A stretch of DNA of 64,000 bases from Acidimicrobiaceae bacterium (GTDB lineage Bacteria; Actinomycetota; Acidimicrobiia; Acidimicrobiales; Aldehydirespiratoraceae): positions 149,149-213,148 of the forward strand of contig VXYK01000035.1 in assembly GCA_009845995.1 (NCBI GenBank), read 5' to 3'. A program made the translations under genes and the position numbers. Below the pieces are notes generated by a model. The model had not been told where the DNA came from, searched no databases, and worked only from the letters and a program-made list of their open reading frames with translations. This document shows positions 52,641-62,800 of the stretch, in pieces (position 1 is the stretch's first letter; each line of letters opens with the position of its first letter).

Positions 52641-52720
52641 GCTTGAGCGGCCGGTGAGCGCAGCGAACAAGAGCGGGGGGTGGAGCGCAGCGAACAAGAG
52701 CGGGGGTGGAGCGCAGCGGG
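52641..52720 (+). repeat. Interspersed GC-rich repeat, copy C with local tandem array
   Basis: The core GAGCGGCCGGTGAGCGCAGC then GAACAAGAGCGGG begins at 52645. Its second half repeats in tandem: unit GAGCGCAGCGAACAAGAGCG plus a G-run and TG at 52656-52682 (27 bp), 52683-52708 (26 bp), and a partial unit at 52709-52720. It lies in the 216-bp gap between two divergent glycosyltransferase genes, upstream of both. The core matches copies A and B in the proteasome region. No promoter boxes were picked out in the rest of the gap. Confidence 0.7.
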
Positions 52721-52787
52721 AAACGGGAATCAACGTATTTTGACGCGAGGGTATTCAGCAACCCTGTGCACGCCGTAACATGCATCG

Positions 52788-54005
52788 GTGTCGCGGGTGC
52801 CTGAACCACCGGAATTCCCTTTGCCGGCTGAGGTTGTGCCGGCCAAGGTTGTGCCGACAGTCGGAAAGATCGGCGATCTTGCCGCCGAAGCAGGTATCAG
52901 CCGTGTCCACATGCTGGCTTGGCGTGATCTTGCCGATGTTGAGGCGGGCGGATCGGAGATCCACGCCTCGACGGTGGCATCACTGTGGGCGCAGGCTGGC
53001 ATCGACGTAACGATGCGTACCTCGTATGCGCAGGGGTCGCCACCTCTTGCGACGCGTGACGGTTATCGAGTTATCCGCAAGGCCGGGAGATATCTGGTAT
53101 TTCCCCGAGCAGCATTGGCTGAAGCGACCGGTCGACATGGTCGGCGCGATGCGTTGGTTGAGATTTGGAACGGGGTGCCTTTCTTGTCTCCCGTCTGGGC
53201 CCGCGGTCCTCGGGTGACTTGGCTGCACCATGTTCACACCGAGATGTGGCCGCTGGTGCTTCCAGGTGGCCTAGCTCGTGTCGGGCAATTCGTTGAGAGT
53301 CGTCTGGCGCCCCCGTTCTACCGTCGTACATCAGTGGTAACGCTCTCTGAGTCGAGCAAGGTGCTGTTGCTCCAGCGGCTCGGGTTTCGGCCTGAGAACG
53401 TGCACGTCGTGCCGCCGGGGATCTCTCCGATGTTCGCGCCGGGAGGCATCAAGTCCGCGGAACCCAGCGTGCTGGCGGTTGGTCGCCTCATGCCCCCCAA
53501 GGCTTTCGACGAGTTGATCGAGGCCATGGTCCGGGTTCGTGAAGCGATACCTGCGACGCTGACGATCATCGGTGAGGGCTATTCGCGAGACGCGCTCGAG
53601 CATCAGATCTCGCGCCTCGGGGCCGAACAATGGTGTGAGCTGTTGGGCCGGGTGGATGACGACACCCTGGTCCAGCGTTACCAAGCCGCCTGGGTTGTGG
53701 CTGCGAGCTCGAAGAGCGAAGGTTGGGGAATGACTCTGACCGAGGCGGCCGCGGTCGGCACCCCGGCGGTCGCCACCAGGATTCCAGGGCATGTTGACGC
53801 CGTGATTCACGGTGTGACGGGCATGTTGGTTGATTCTTCGGCCGAGCTTGTCGAGGCTTTGGTGAATGTGTTGAGCAACCAAGATCTGCGTGAGCGGATG
53901 GGTGTCGAAGCTCGCCGACGAGCGCTTGCGTTCACCTGGGAGCGTACTGCCTACGACACGATGGCGGTGCTTGCCGCTGACGCTCGTCGCACTCGCTATG
54001 GCTAG
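52788..54005 (+). CDS. Family 4 glycosyltransferase
   Basis: 405 residues from GTG at 52788 (several in-frame GTG/ATG choices follow; the first ~25 residues contain a short AEVVPAKVVP repeat). GT-B motifs are VEAGGSEIHAST in the N-domain and SSKSEGWGMTLTEAAAVGTPAVATRIPGH (the E-x7-E nucleotide-sugar site) in the C-domain. It uses a nucleotide-sugar donor on an envelope glycan acceptor. The stop overlaps the start of the AftD-like gene by 8 bp, so the two are translationally coupled. Confidence 0.9.
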   Translation: MSRVPEPPEFPLPAEVVPAKVVPTVGKIGDLAAEAGISRVHMLAWRDLADVEAGGSEIHASTVASLWAQAGIDVTMRTSYAQGSPPLATRDGYRVIRKAGRYLVFPRAALAEATGRHGRRDALVEIWNGVPFLSPVWARGPRVTWLHHVHTEMWPLVLPGGLARVGQFVESRLAPPFYRRTSVVTLSESSKVLLLQRLGFRPENVHVVPPGISPMFAPGGIKSAEPSVLAVGRLMPPKAFDELIEAMVRVREAIPATLTIIGEGYSRDALEHQISRLGAEQWCELLGRVDDDTLVQRYQAAWVVAASSKSEGWGMTLTEAAAVGTPAVATRIPGHVDAVIHGVTGMLVDSSAELVEALVNVLSNQDLRERMGVEARRRALAFTWERTAYDTMAVLAADARRTRYG

Positions 54006-57000
54006 TAGGTGGTTTACCAGGATACGGAGTTTCTATGGCGCGGTGCCCTTGGCCGTTGCCGCGGCGGTTGCATATCTGCCACTGATCTTCTCGAGTCCCG
54101 GCAAGGTTGGGGCCGATACCAAGACCTACCTGTATCTCGATCCTTCCCGTCTGCTCGCCGAAGCGTCGTCGCTGTGGGACAGCGATGTGGCCATGGGCAC
54201 CGTGACCCACCAAACCATCGGTTACCTGTGGCCGATGGGCCCGTTTTATTGGTTGGCAGAGACATTGCAGAGTCCCGATTGGCTGGCTCAACGCCTCTGG
54301 GTCGGCTCCATTCTGTTCGGGGCCGCTGCTGGAGTCCGCTACCTGCTCAAGATCCTCGACTGGAGAGGCGGGGGTCTGCTGGTGGCGATGCTGGCCTACG
54401 AACTCAGTCCCTACGTCCTGCACTATTCCGCCCGCATCTCGGTTGTGTTGCTCCCGTGGGCCGGGCTGCCATGGATGATCGCGTTGACCATCCGTGCGGC
54501 GCGCAGAGGGGGTTGGCGGTATCCGGCGCTGTTCGCTCTGCTGGTGGTCACGGTCGGTTCAGTGAACGCCACATCATTGGTGTTGGTGGGGTTGGCTCCG
54601 GTGCTCTGGCTGCTTCACGCCGCAGGCGTGGAACGGTCGATTTCGGCGACACGAGCTCTGGTGACGGCGCTGCGGATCGCCGTCACCACAATCGCGGTCT
54701 CGCTTTGGTGGATCGCCGGACTGGCACTGCAGGGCGCCTACAGCCTCCCGGTGACGCGCTACACCGAAACGTATGAGGTTGTTGCAGACGCCTCAACGGG
54801 TCCCGAAGTGTTCCGCGGGCTCGGCTATTGGTTCTTCTACGGCAACGACAAGTTCGGCCAGTGGATCGAGCCGAGCATCGAGTACACGCAGGGAGTCTGG
54901 CTCCATTTCCTGAGTTTCGGACTGGTTGTGTTCGCGCTGGCCGGAGCAGCGCTGATCCGCTGGCGACACCGCTCGTACTTCGTGTTGCTGATTGTGGTTG
55001 GAGGACTCTCGGCTATCGCATCCCATCCATTTGACAGCCCCAGCGCCCTGGGGTCGATCTTCAAGTCGTTCACGCAAACTGACATTGGTTTAGCGCTTCG
55101 CTCGACGCCTCGTGCGCTGCCCCTTCTGGTTCTTGGGACGGCAGTTTTCCTTGGGATGATCGCCAATGCGACGCAGCGTCGCTGGCCTGATCAGGGTCGA
55201 GTTCTGGCGGTTCTCATTTGCGCAGCGGTCGTGCTCAACAACCCGGCAATGTGGCGGATTCGCATGGTCGAGGAGCACCTGCATCGCGATGAGCAGATCC
55301 CCGAGTACTGGCTCGAGGCGATCACAGCGCTCGACATGTCCGCCAATGATGGCAGGGTCTTGGAAGTTCCCGGAACGGACTTTGCCTCCTATCGCTGGGG
55401 CAACACTGTCGACCCGATAACCCCGGGACTCCTTGACCGCGGCTATATCGCCCGTGAACTGGTTCCGTTCGGGTCTGCAGAATCAGCTGCTCTGCTCACA
55501 GCCTTCGATCGCCGCTTCCAGGAGAACAGTCTTGACTTGGACGCGGTCGTGCCTGTCGTCGAGCTGATGTCGGTCGACGATGTGGTGCATCGCGGTGATC
55601 TCACCTTCGAACGCTTCCGCACTCCAAGACCGGTGGCGTTGGCCGATCAGTTGGCCCGGGTGCCCGACCTGGGGCCAGGTGTCGGTTTCGGAGAACCGAG
55701 ACCGAACGTTGCCGGTCCCGAACAGACAATGCTTGACGAAGTGCATTTGGGCATCGATCCGGCGTTGGACGATCCTGCGCCGGTGACTGTCTATTCGGTC
55801 CCGAATGCGCTCGACATTGTGAGGCTGCGACCGCTGGCTGGTGGAACGGTGATCGTGGGTGATGCCGAAGGTATTGTCGATGTCGCCGGCGCCGGTCTGT
55901 TGGACCTTCACAGGACGGTTTGGTTTGCGGCGGACCTGGTTGTCGACGACGACCTTCGTTCGACCGTGTTGGCTGAGCCGAGCCACATCGTCATCACCGA
56001 CACCAATGCCAAGAGGGCTCGGCGTTGGGGAACATTGAGGGAGAATCGTGGCGCGGTTGAGCGCTCAGACGAAGTGCCGCTTGTGGACGACCCGACCGAC
56101 AATCGCCTGGAGTTGTTCGGTGAACTCGATCAACGCCAGGACCTGAACGCCGATGACAGTCGCACCGTGGCCGTACAGGAGGGCGACTTCACGGTTCAAG
56201 CCAGCGCTTACGGCAATCCGGTCACGTACACCAACGATGACCGCGCCTTCTACGCCGTGGACGGTGACCCCGACACTGCGTGGGTCGTGGCCGCTTTTGC
56301 TGAAGCTCGCGGAGAGTTCCTTGAGTTCAATTTCGATTCTCCGACGCAGGTGTCGGAGCTGACTTTTATCCAGCCCCAGGGCGTTGCCAATCGTCACATC
56401 ACTGAGGTTGAGATCCGCGCGAGCGGACCTTCGTTCGACAACCTGGTGCTTGGGAGGTTCACCTTGGGGTCGCAGAGCCGCCGCCTGCCCGGGCAGACGG
56501 TCGAGTTCGACGAGACGACGGTGTCGAAGCTGCGAGTCGAGATAACCGATCTCGACTTTGGAGTGCATGCCACGTACCCGGGAGTTTCGCCGGTCGGTTT
56601 CGCCGAAGTGCTCATCGGTCCGTCTCCGGAGCCGTTGCGGGAGACGATTCGTACCCCGGTCGGGTTGCTGGAGGCGTTGGGCAGTCGCCTTGATGTACAT
56701 GACTTGTCTGTGGTCTTGACCCGTGAACGCTCCGACCCCGCAGAACCAGTGCGCGAAGATCCAGAACCGGAGTTGCATCGCTGGGTGCCTATGACCGCCG
56801 GGCGCAGCTTTGACATTTCTGGTGCTGCCAGGCTCTCGGCGGCTGCCCCGGAGCCGCAAATCGATGTTCTGTTGGGGCGTACCGAGACTCCCGACGGACT
56901 GCTAATAACGGCGCGTTCCAGCGGTCGTCTCCCCGGTGATCTTCACAGCGCGGCTTCGTTCGCCTTCGACGACGACCCAGACACGGCATGGAACGGGGTT

Positions 57001-58329
57001 TTCGGCCCCCAAGCAGGTCAATGGTTGGAATTCAATACTGCCGAACCAGTTCATGTTGAACGTCTTGTGATCGATGTCGTCGCCGATGACCTGCATTCGC
57101 TGCCGAAGCGAATCTCGGTGCTCCTCGACGGTGAGCATGTCGGCGAACTGGTCGTTGAGGGTGGGCTTCGTTCTGGACCGAGGGGACAGACCGTTCGTTT
57201 GGAGCAGGGACTTGACCGCACGTTCGCGACTCTGGTTCTGGTCGCGACTGAGGTTGACGAGCGCATGACTCGAGACTGGTATTCCAATGCGGGTGTGGCG
57301 ATGCCGATAGCGGTCGCCGAGGTCGATCTTGGCGACGGGATTCACTTCGGCGAGGCGACCGGGGTCGATACGGGATGCCGTGAAATGCTGGTTGTCAACG
57401 GCGTGGCCGTCAGCGCACGGGTGACCGGGTCAGCCGAGGACGCCTTGGCTCGCCGCGAGCTGGCTGTCGTTGGTTGCGATGAGACAGTGTCCGTGGCCGA
57501 CGGTCTGAGGATCGAGTCGCAGTTCCGGTCAGAGGGTCTCGATCTCGATCAGCTGGTGTTGCGCAGTCCGCGTCCCACGGATCCTCCACCACAGATGGCT
57601 CCGGTCGAAGTGCTCAGCGACGATGACACCTCCTACACCTTGTCGGTGAAGGCATCGACTCAAGATCGTTGGCTTGTGCTTGGGCAGAGCTACAACGACG
57701 GGTGGTCTGCGAGCGTCGACGGTGTGGACCTTGGAGCGCCGGTGTTGATCGACGGGTTCGCCAACGGTTGGCGCCTCCCGGCCGGCGATGATCGTGTCGT
57801 CGAGTTGCGGTGGACTCCCCAGCGCCTGGTCGACTGGGCTTTGTGGCTGAGCGTGTTGGCTGTTTTGATGGTGGGTTTCTTGGCGGTCCGTTCGGTACCC
57901 GGGCCTGACACATCGGTTGTGCGACGCCGTGACGGGCCGGATCTGCCTCTTCTCGATCCTGCTGTCGGTGGTTCGACAGACTCTCGGCTCGTACCTCCCC
58001 GATCCGGCTGGCATGTTGGAATCGGGTCCGCGTTGGCGTTTGGTTTTGCCTTGGTCAACCTTCCGCAATGGCATCTTGCGGCCGTTGCCGTCGCAGCGAT
58101 CGCGGCTCTCGGTGTCTGGCGTCCACGCTGGTGGAACCGTCCAGCGTTGTATGCGGCTCTGTTGTTGGGTCTGGCAGCGCTGTCGATCATGATTGAGCAG
58201 CGAAGATTCCGTCATCCACCCGACTTTGTGTGGCCACAGCAATTCGAGAATGTCCATATCCTCGCGGTGCTGGCTCTGTTGCTGCTCTTCGCCGACTATC
58301 TGAGGTCTGCCCAACGCCCGGGCGGTTGA
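53998..58329 (+). CDS. aftD: AftD-like alpha-(1->3)-arabinofuranosyltransferase (DUF3367, GT-C)
   Basis: 1443 residues from the ATG at 53998. The N-terminal ~460 residues are a multi-pass GT-C domain with the early DTKTYLYLDP motif (first-loop Asp), the DUF3367 type. The large extracytoplasmic part carries two discoidin/F5-8-type modules (about 720-880, DGDPDTAWVVAAF; about 965-1090, DDDPDTAWNGVF), both with the telling DxxxxTAW ligand loop. Membrane helices return from about 1280. In mycobacteria AftD adds alpha-1,3 arabinofuranose branches using decaprenyl-phospho-arabinose. The donor here is unproven, but the cluster fits a lipid-linked pentose pathway. Confidence 0.85.
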   Translation: MASRWFTRIRSFYGAVPLAVAAAVAYLPLIFSSPGKVGADTKTYLYLDPSRLLAEASSLWDSDVAMGTVTHQTIGYLWPMGPFYWLAETLQSPDWLAQRLWVGSILFGAAAGVRYLLKILDWRGGGLLVAMLAYELSPYVLHYSARISVVLLPWAGLPWMIALTIRAARRGGWRYPALFALLVVTVGSVNATSLVLVGLAPVLWLLHAAGVERSISATRALVTALRIAVTTIAVSLWWIAGLALQGAYSLPVTRYTETYEVVADASTGPEVFRGLGYWFFYGNDKFGQWIEPSIEYTQGVWLHFLSFGLVVFALAGAALIRWRHRSYFVLLIVVGGLSAIASHPFDSPSALGSIFKSFTQTDIGLALRSTPRALPLLVLGTAVFLGMIANATQRRWPDQGRVLAVLICAAVVLNNPAMWRIRMVEEHLHRDEQIPEYWLEAITALDMSANDGRVLEVPGTDFASYRWGNTVDPITPGLLDRGYIARELVPFGSAESAALLTAFDRRFQENSLDLDAVVPVVELMSVDDVVHRGDLTFERFRTPRPVALADQLARVPDLGPGVGFGEPRPNVAGPEQTMLDEVHLGIDPALDDPAPVTVYSVPNALDIVRLRPLAGGTVIVGDAEGIVDVAGAGLLDLHRTVWFAADLVVDDDLRSTVLAEPSHIVITDTNAKRARRWGTLRENRGAVERSDEVPLVDDPTDNRLELFGELDQRQDLNADDSRTVAVQEGDFTVQASAYGNPVTYTNDDRAFYAVDGDPDTAWVVAAFAEARGEFLEFNFDSPTQVSELTFIQPQGVANRHITEVEIRASGPSFDNLVLGRFTLGSQSRRLPGQTVEFDETTVSKLRVEITDLDFGVHATYPGVSPVGFAEVLIGPSPEPLRETIRTPVGLLEALGSRLDVHDLSVVLTRERSDPAEPVREDPEPELHRWVPMTAGRSFDISGAARLSAAAPEPQIDVLLGRTETPDGLLITARSSGRLPGDLHSAASFAFDDDPDTAWNGVFGPQAGQWLEFNTAEPVHVERLVIDVVADDLHSLPKRISVLLDGEHVGELVVEGGLRSGPRGQTVRLEQGLDRTFATLVLVATEVDERMTRDWYSNAGVAMPIAVAEVDLGDGIHFGEATGVDTGCREMLVVNGVAVSARVTGSAEDALARRELAVVGCDETVSVADGLRIESQFRSEGLDLDQLVLRSPRPTDPPPQMAPVEVLSDDDTSYTLSVKASTQDRWLVLGQSYNDGWSASVDGVDLGAPVLIDGFANGWRLPAGDDRVVELRWTPQRLVDWALWLSVLAVLMVGFLAVRSVPGPDTSVVRRRDGPDLPLLDPAVGGSTDSRLVPPRSGWHVGIGSALAFGFALVNLPQWHLAAVAVAAIAALGVWRPRWWNRPALYAALLLGLAALSIMIEQRRFRHPPDFVWPQQFENVHILAVLALLLLFADYLRSAQRPGG

Positions 58330-58333
58330 TCGG

Positions 58334-59794
58334 TCAGCGCAGGGGTGCTGCGGTCGGGGTCACCGGGCTTGGGAGCAGGGTGTGACCCGTGAGCCGGCGG
58401 TCAACCGAAGCAGCGGCTGAGCGACCCTCCGCGATCGCCCAAACGATCAGACTCTGGCCGCGTCCCATGTCTCCACAGACGAACACCCCTTCGACATTGG
58501 TGGCCCAGCAGTCATCGCGAGCCACGTTGCCGCGGGCATCAAGCTCCACCCCGAACTGCTCGAGCAGTGGGCCGGGTTCGGCTCCGGTGAAGCCCATGGC
58601 CAACAGCACCAGATCTGCTGGAAAGTCCCGCTCCGAGCCGGCGACCGGTTCAAAGCTCATTCGCCCATCGGTGAATCTCTGCTCTACCCTCACCGAGCTG
58701 AGTCCGGTGACTCTTCCATCGCTGCCTGTGAACTCGGTCGTGTTGATGGCGTATTCTCGTTCGCCCCCTTCTTCATGGGCGGAACTGACGCGGTAGATCA
58801 TCGGCCACGTCGGCCAAGGATTCGACGCAGGCCGTTCGTCGGGTGGGCGGGGCATGATCTCGAACTGGTTGATCGACTTGGCGCGTTGCCGCAGAGCGGT
58901 CCCGAGGCAGTCAGCACCGGTGTCGCCTCCCCCGATGATGATTACGTGTTTGTCTTCGGCAGTGATCGATGGCTCAGCGATATCGCCCTGCTGAACGTGG
59001 TTGGCAATGGGCAGGTACTCCATGGCCTGGTGGATGCCATAGAGTTCACGGCCCGGGATTGGCAAGTCGCGGGCTTGGGTGGCTCCGCATGCAAGCACGA
59101 CTGCATCGAAGGCTTCTTGCAATTCGTCCGCGCTGATGTCGATGCCGACGGCCGTGTTGCACACGAAGCTCGTGCCCTCAACGGACATTTGGTCGAGTCG
59201 CCGGTCAAGATGACGTTTCTCCATCTTGAATTCAGGGATTCCGTAGCGCAGAAGCCCTCCGGGTCGGTCATCGCGTTCGTAGACCACCACTTCGTGCCCG
59301 GCGCGGGTGAGCTGTTGGGCCGCCGCGAGACCAGCTGGGCCTGAACCGACGACGGCCACTCGTTTAGAGGTGACCACCGTCGGCCTGACGGGGGCGATAT
59401 TGCCCTCCGCCCAAGCCCTGTCAACGATCTCAACTTCGATCTGCTTGATGGTGACCGGCGGTTGGTTGATTCCAAGAACGCATGCGGTTTCGCAGGGTGC
59501 AGGGCAGAGACGGCCGGTGAACTCTGGAAAGTTATTGGTCGCATGGAGGCGTTCTATGGCGTCTTTCCATTGGCCATTGTGAGTCAAGTCGTTCCAGTCT
59601 GGGATCAAGTTGCCGAGCGGGCAGCCGTTGTTGCAGAACGGGATGCCGCAGTCCATACAGCGACTTGCCTGCCGTTGCAGCTCTGCGGCTGGAAAGTCGT
59701 TGTAAACCTCTTTCCAGTCCAGCAATCGGACCGGGACGGGTCGCCGCGTGGGAAGCTGCCGCTGATGCTTCAAAAAGCCGCGTGGATCAGCCAT
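58334..59794 (-). CDS. gltD: Glutamate synthase, small (beta) subunit
   Basis: 486 residues. N-terminal Cys clusters CMDCGIPFCNNGCP and CPAPCETAC supply the 4Fe-4S centres, followed by FAD (VVGSGPAGLAAAQQL) and NAD(P) (IIGGGDTGADCLGTA) sites. It passes electrons from NADPH to the large subunit. It follows gltB by 11 bp, the normal actinobacterial gltB-gltD order. All expected cluster cysteines are present. Confidence 0.96.
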   Translation of the reverse strand: MADPRGFLKHQRQLPTRRPVPVRLLDWKEVYNDFPAAELQRQASRCMDCGIPFCNNGCPLGNLIPDWNDLTHNGQWKDAIERLHATNNFPEFTGRLCPAPCETACVLGINQPPVTIKQIEVEIVDRAWAEGNIAPVRPTVVTSKRVAVVGSGPAGLAAAQQLTRAGHEVVVYERDDRPGGLLRYGIPEFKMEKRHLDRRLDQMSVEGTSFVCNTAVGIDISADELQEAFDAVVLACGATQARDLPIPGRELYGIHQAMEYLPIANHVQQGDIAEPSITAEDKHVIIIGGGDTGADCLGTALRQRAKSINQFEIMPRPPDERPASNPWPTWPMIYRVSSAHEEGGEREYAINTTEFTGSDGRVTGLSSVRVEQRFTDGRMSFEPVAGSERDFPADLVLLAMGFTGAEPGPLLEQFGVELDARGNVARDDCWATNVEGVFVCGDMGRGQSLIVWAIAEGRSAAASVDRRLTGHTLLPSPVTPTAAPLR

Positions 59795-59805
59795 CGTCGG
59801 CGGTC

Positions 59806-62800
59806 CTAACCTCGTGAGGCGGCCATGATCGCCTCTACCTCGTTCTCGCCCTGCTCACGGGCGAGTGCTGCAGCTGCCATGACCCGGCGGTAGTCCGTGG
59901 GAGTCACCTTGACGAAGTCGCCTGAACTGGTGCCCCAAGCAGCCAGAATCCGCGCCGCGATTTCGCTCCCCGTCTCGTGACGGTGCTTCACGATTCTGTC
60001 GCGCAGCCATTCGAGATCTTCGTCGTTGAGCTCTTCCAAAACGACCATTTCAAGGTTGGTCCGTGGCGGCAGCCGCTTGTCCGGGTCGTATACGAAGGCG
60101 ATTCCGCCGCTCATACCAGCGGCGAAGTTGCGTCCGGTCGAGCCGAGCACGACAGCTCGACCTCCGGTCATGTATTCGCATCCGTGATCGCCGATTCCTT
60201 CAACGACGGCGATGGCACCTGAGTTCCGGACACAGAAACGCTCCCCCACTCGTCCTCGCAGGAACGCCTCCCCGCCCGTGGCGCCGTAGAGGATCACATT
60301 GCCGGCAATCACGTTCTCCTCGGCAACAAACGGAGCGCTCTCTGGCGGGCGAACGACGAGACGGCCCCCGGAGAGTCCCTTGCCGACGTAGTCGTTGGCA
60401 TCGCCCTCGAGCCTCAGCGTGATGCCTCGTGGAACGAACGCACCGAAGCTGTTGCCGGCCGAACCCGTGAAGTTGACGACGATCGTGTCGGTAGGCAGCC
60501 CTTCACCTCCGAAGCGCTTCGTCACCTCGAAACCCAAAAGCGTCCCGACCGTGCGGTTGACGTTGCGAATCGGGATATCGATGGTGACGGGGCGCCCGTC
60601 GCCGAGAGCGCCTTCAGCTAGAGAAACGAGCGTCTGATCGAGAGCACGTTCAAGTCCGTGGTCTTGCTCTTTCCATTGATGGCGGCGTGACTCGCGCGCG
60701 ATCTCGGGCAGATGCAAGATGGGCGACAGGTCGAGACCGTCAGTTTTCCAATGGTTGACAGCGTCGCTGACATCGAGCACTTCAACCTGCCCGATTGCTT
60801 CGTCAAGGGTGCGAAATCCGAGTTCTGCCATCAGTTCTCGGACCTCTTGAGCGATGAACTCAACGAAGTTCACGACGAATTCAGGTTGCCCCGAGAAATT
60901 CTCGCGCAGTTTCTCGTTCTGGGTTGCGACTCCGACCGGGCAGGTGTCGAGATGACAGACGCGCATCATGATGCAACCCATGACCACGAGCGGAGCGGTG
61001 GCGAATCCGAATTCCTCGGCTCCGAGCAAAGCCGCGATCATTACGTCGCGGCCAGTCTTCAACTGGCCGTCGCACTGAACGACGATACGGTCGCGCAGAT
61101 CGTTGAGCAGCAGCGTCTGCTGGGTTTCGGCCAGTCCGAGTTCCCAGGGTACGCCTGCGTGTTTGATGGAAGTCTGGGGCGAGGCGCCGGTGCCGCCGTC
61201 GTGCCCCGAGATGAGGACCACATCGGCGTGAGCCTTGGACACACCTGCGGCAACGGTTCCGACTCCGACTTCGGCCACAAGCTTGACGTGAACTCGAGCC
61301 TCAGGGTTGGCGTTCTTGAGGTCATGGATCAACTGAGCGAGGTCTTCAATCGAGTAGATGTCGTGGTGCGGAGGTGGAGAGATCAAGCCGACGCCGGGAG
61401 TTGAATGACGTGTCTTGGCGATCCAGGGGTACACCTTGTTGCCGGGTAGCTGTCCGCCTTCGCCCGGTTTTGCTCCCTGAGCCATTTTGATCTGTAGATC
61501 ATCAGCGTTGACCAGGTATTCGCTGGTGACTCCGAAACGCCCGCTGGCCACCTGCTTGATTGCGCTGCGGCGGAGGTCTCCGTTGTTGTCGGGCACGAAT
61601 CGATCGGCGTCTTCGCCCCCTTCGCCTGTGTTGGACTTTGCACCGATGCGGTTCATGGCAATGGCGAGCGTTTCGTGGGCCTCGGGTGAGATCGAGCCGT
61701 AACTCATTGCCCCGGTCGAAAACCGTTTGACTATCGAGGGAATCGACTCCACTTGATCGATCGGCACCGGTTGGCGATCCGAATTGAAACGGAACAGACC
61801 CCGCAGCGTTCCCAGACGCTTTGATTGGTCGTCCACCAGTTCCGTGTATTCGGAGAAGATGTCGAAACGTTTCTCGCGGGTCGCATGTTGAAGCTTGAAC
61901 ACGGTTTCCGGGTTGAACAGGTGGTACTCGCCCTCGCGGCGCCACTGGTACTCCCCGCCGACCTCCAGGGACCGGTGGGACCTCTGGGTCGGTACCTTCG
62001 GATATGCCAGGCGATGGCGAGCCGCGACCTCGTCGGCCAGGACGTCCAAACCCACGCCGTCAAGACGACTGACGGTGCCGGTGAAGTACTCGTCGGTAAC
62101 CTCGCGCGACAGCCCGATCGCCTCGAAGATCTGAGCTCCCGTGTACGACGCGACCGTCGAGATGCCCATCTTCGACATGACCTTCAGGACTCCCTTGCCG
62201 GCGGCGTCGATGAAGTTGCGGTGGGCTTTAGACAGCGGCATTGACCGATCAAGTCCGTGTTCACCCCGCTTCACCATGTCGCTGATCGTTTCCAAGGCCA
62301 GGTATGGGTTTATGGCGTTGGCGCCGTAACCCAACAGCAGACAGATGTGATGGCACTCGCGGACGTCGCCGGCCTCTACCACAAGGCCTGCTCGGGTGCG
62401 GCTCTTCTCACGCACGAGATGGTGATGCACGGCGCTGGTTGCCAGCAGCGAAGGAATCGCCGCCAACGACTCGTCGGTGCCGCGGTCGCTGAGCACGAGC
62501 ACGGTTGCTCCGTCTTCGATGGCGGCGCTGGCAGCGTTGCGCAGCGTTGTCAGGGCTTCTTCCATCCCCGCCGCACCCTCTGCCACCGGGTACAGCGTGC
62601 GCAGAATCGCCGTACGGAATCCGGCGGGTCCTTCAGTCCCGTCCAGCGCGGCGAGGCGCCCGAACTCGTCATCGGTGATGACCGGGTTGTCGAGATGGAT
62701 TGTCCGACACGAACTCGGTTGCGGGTCGAACAGGTTGCCCTCCGGACCAACCCGAGCAAACAGCGAGGTGATTATCTGTTCGCGGATCGCGTCGAGCGGT

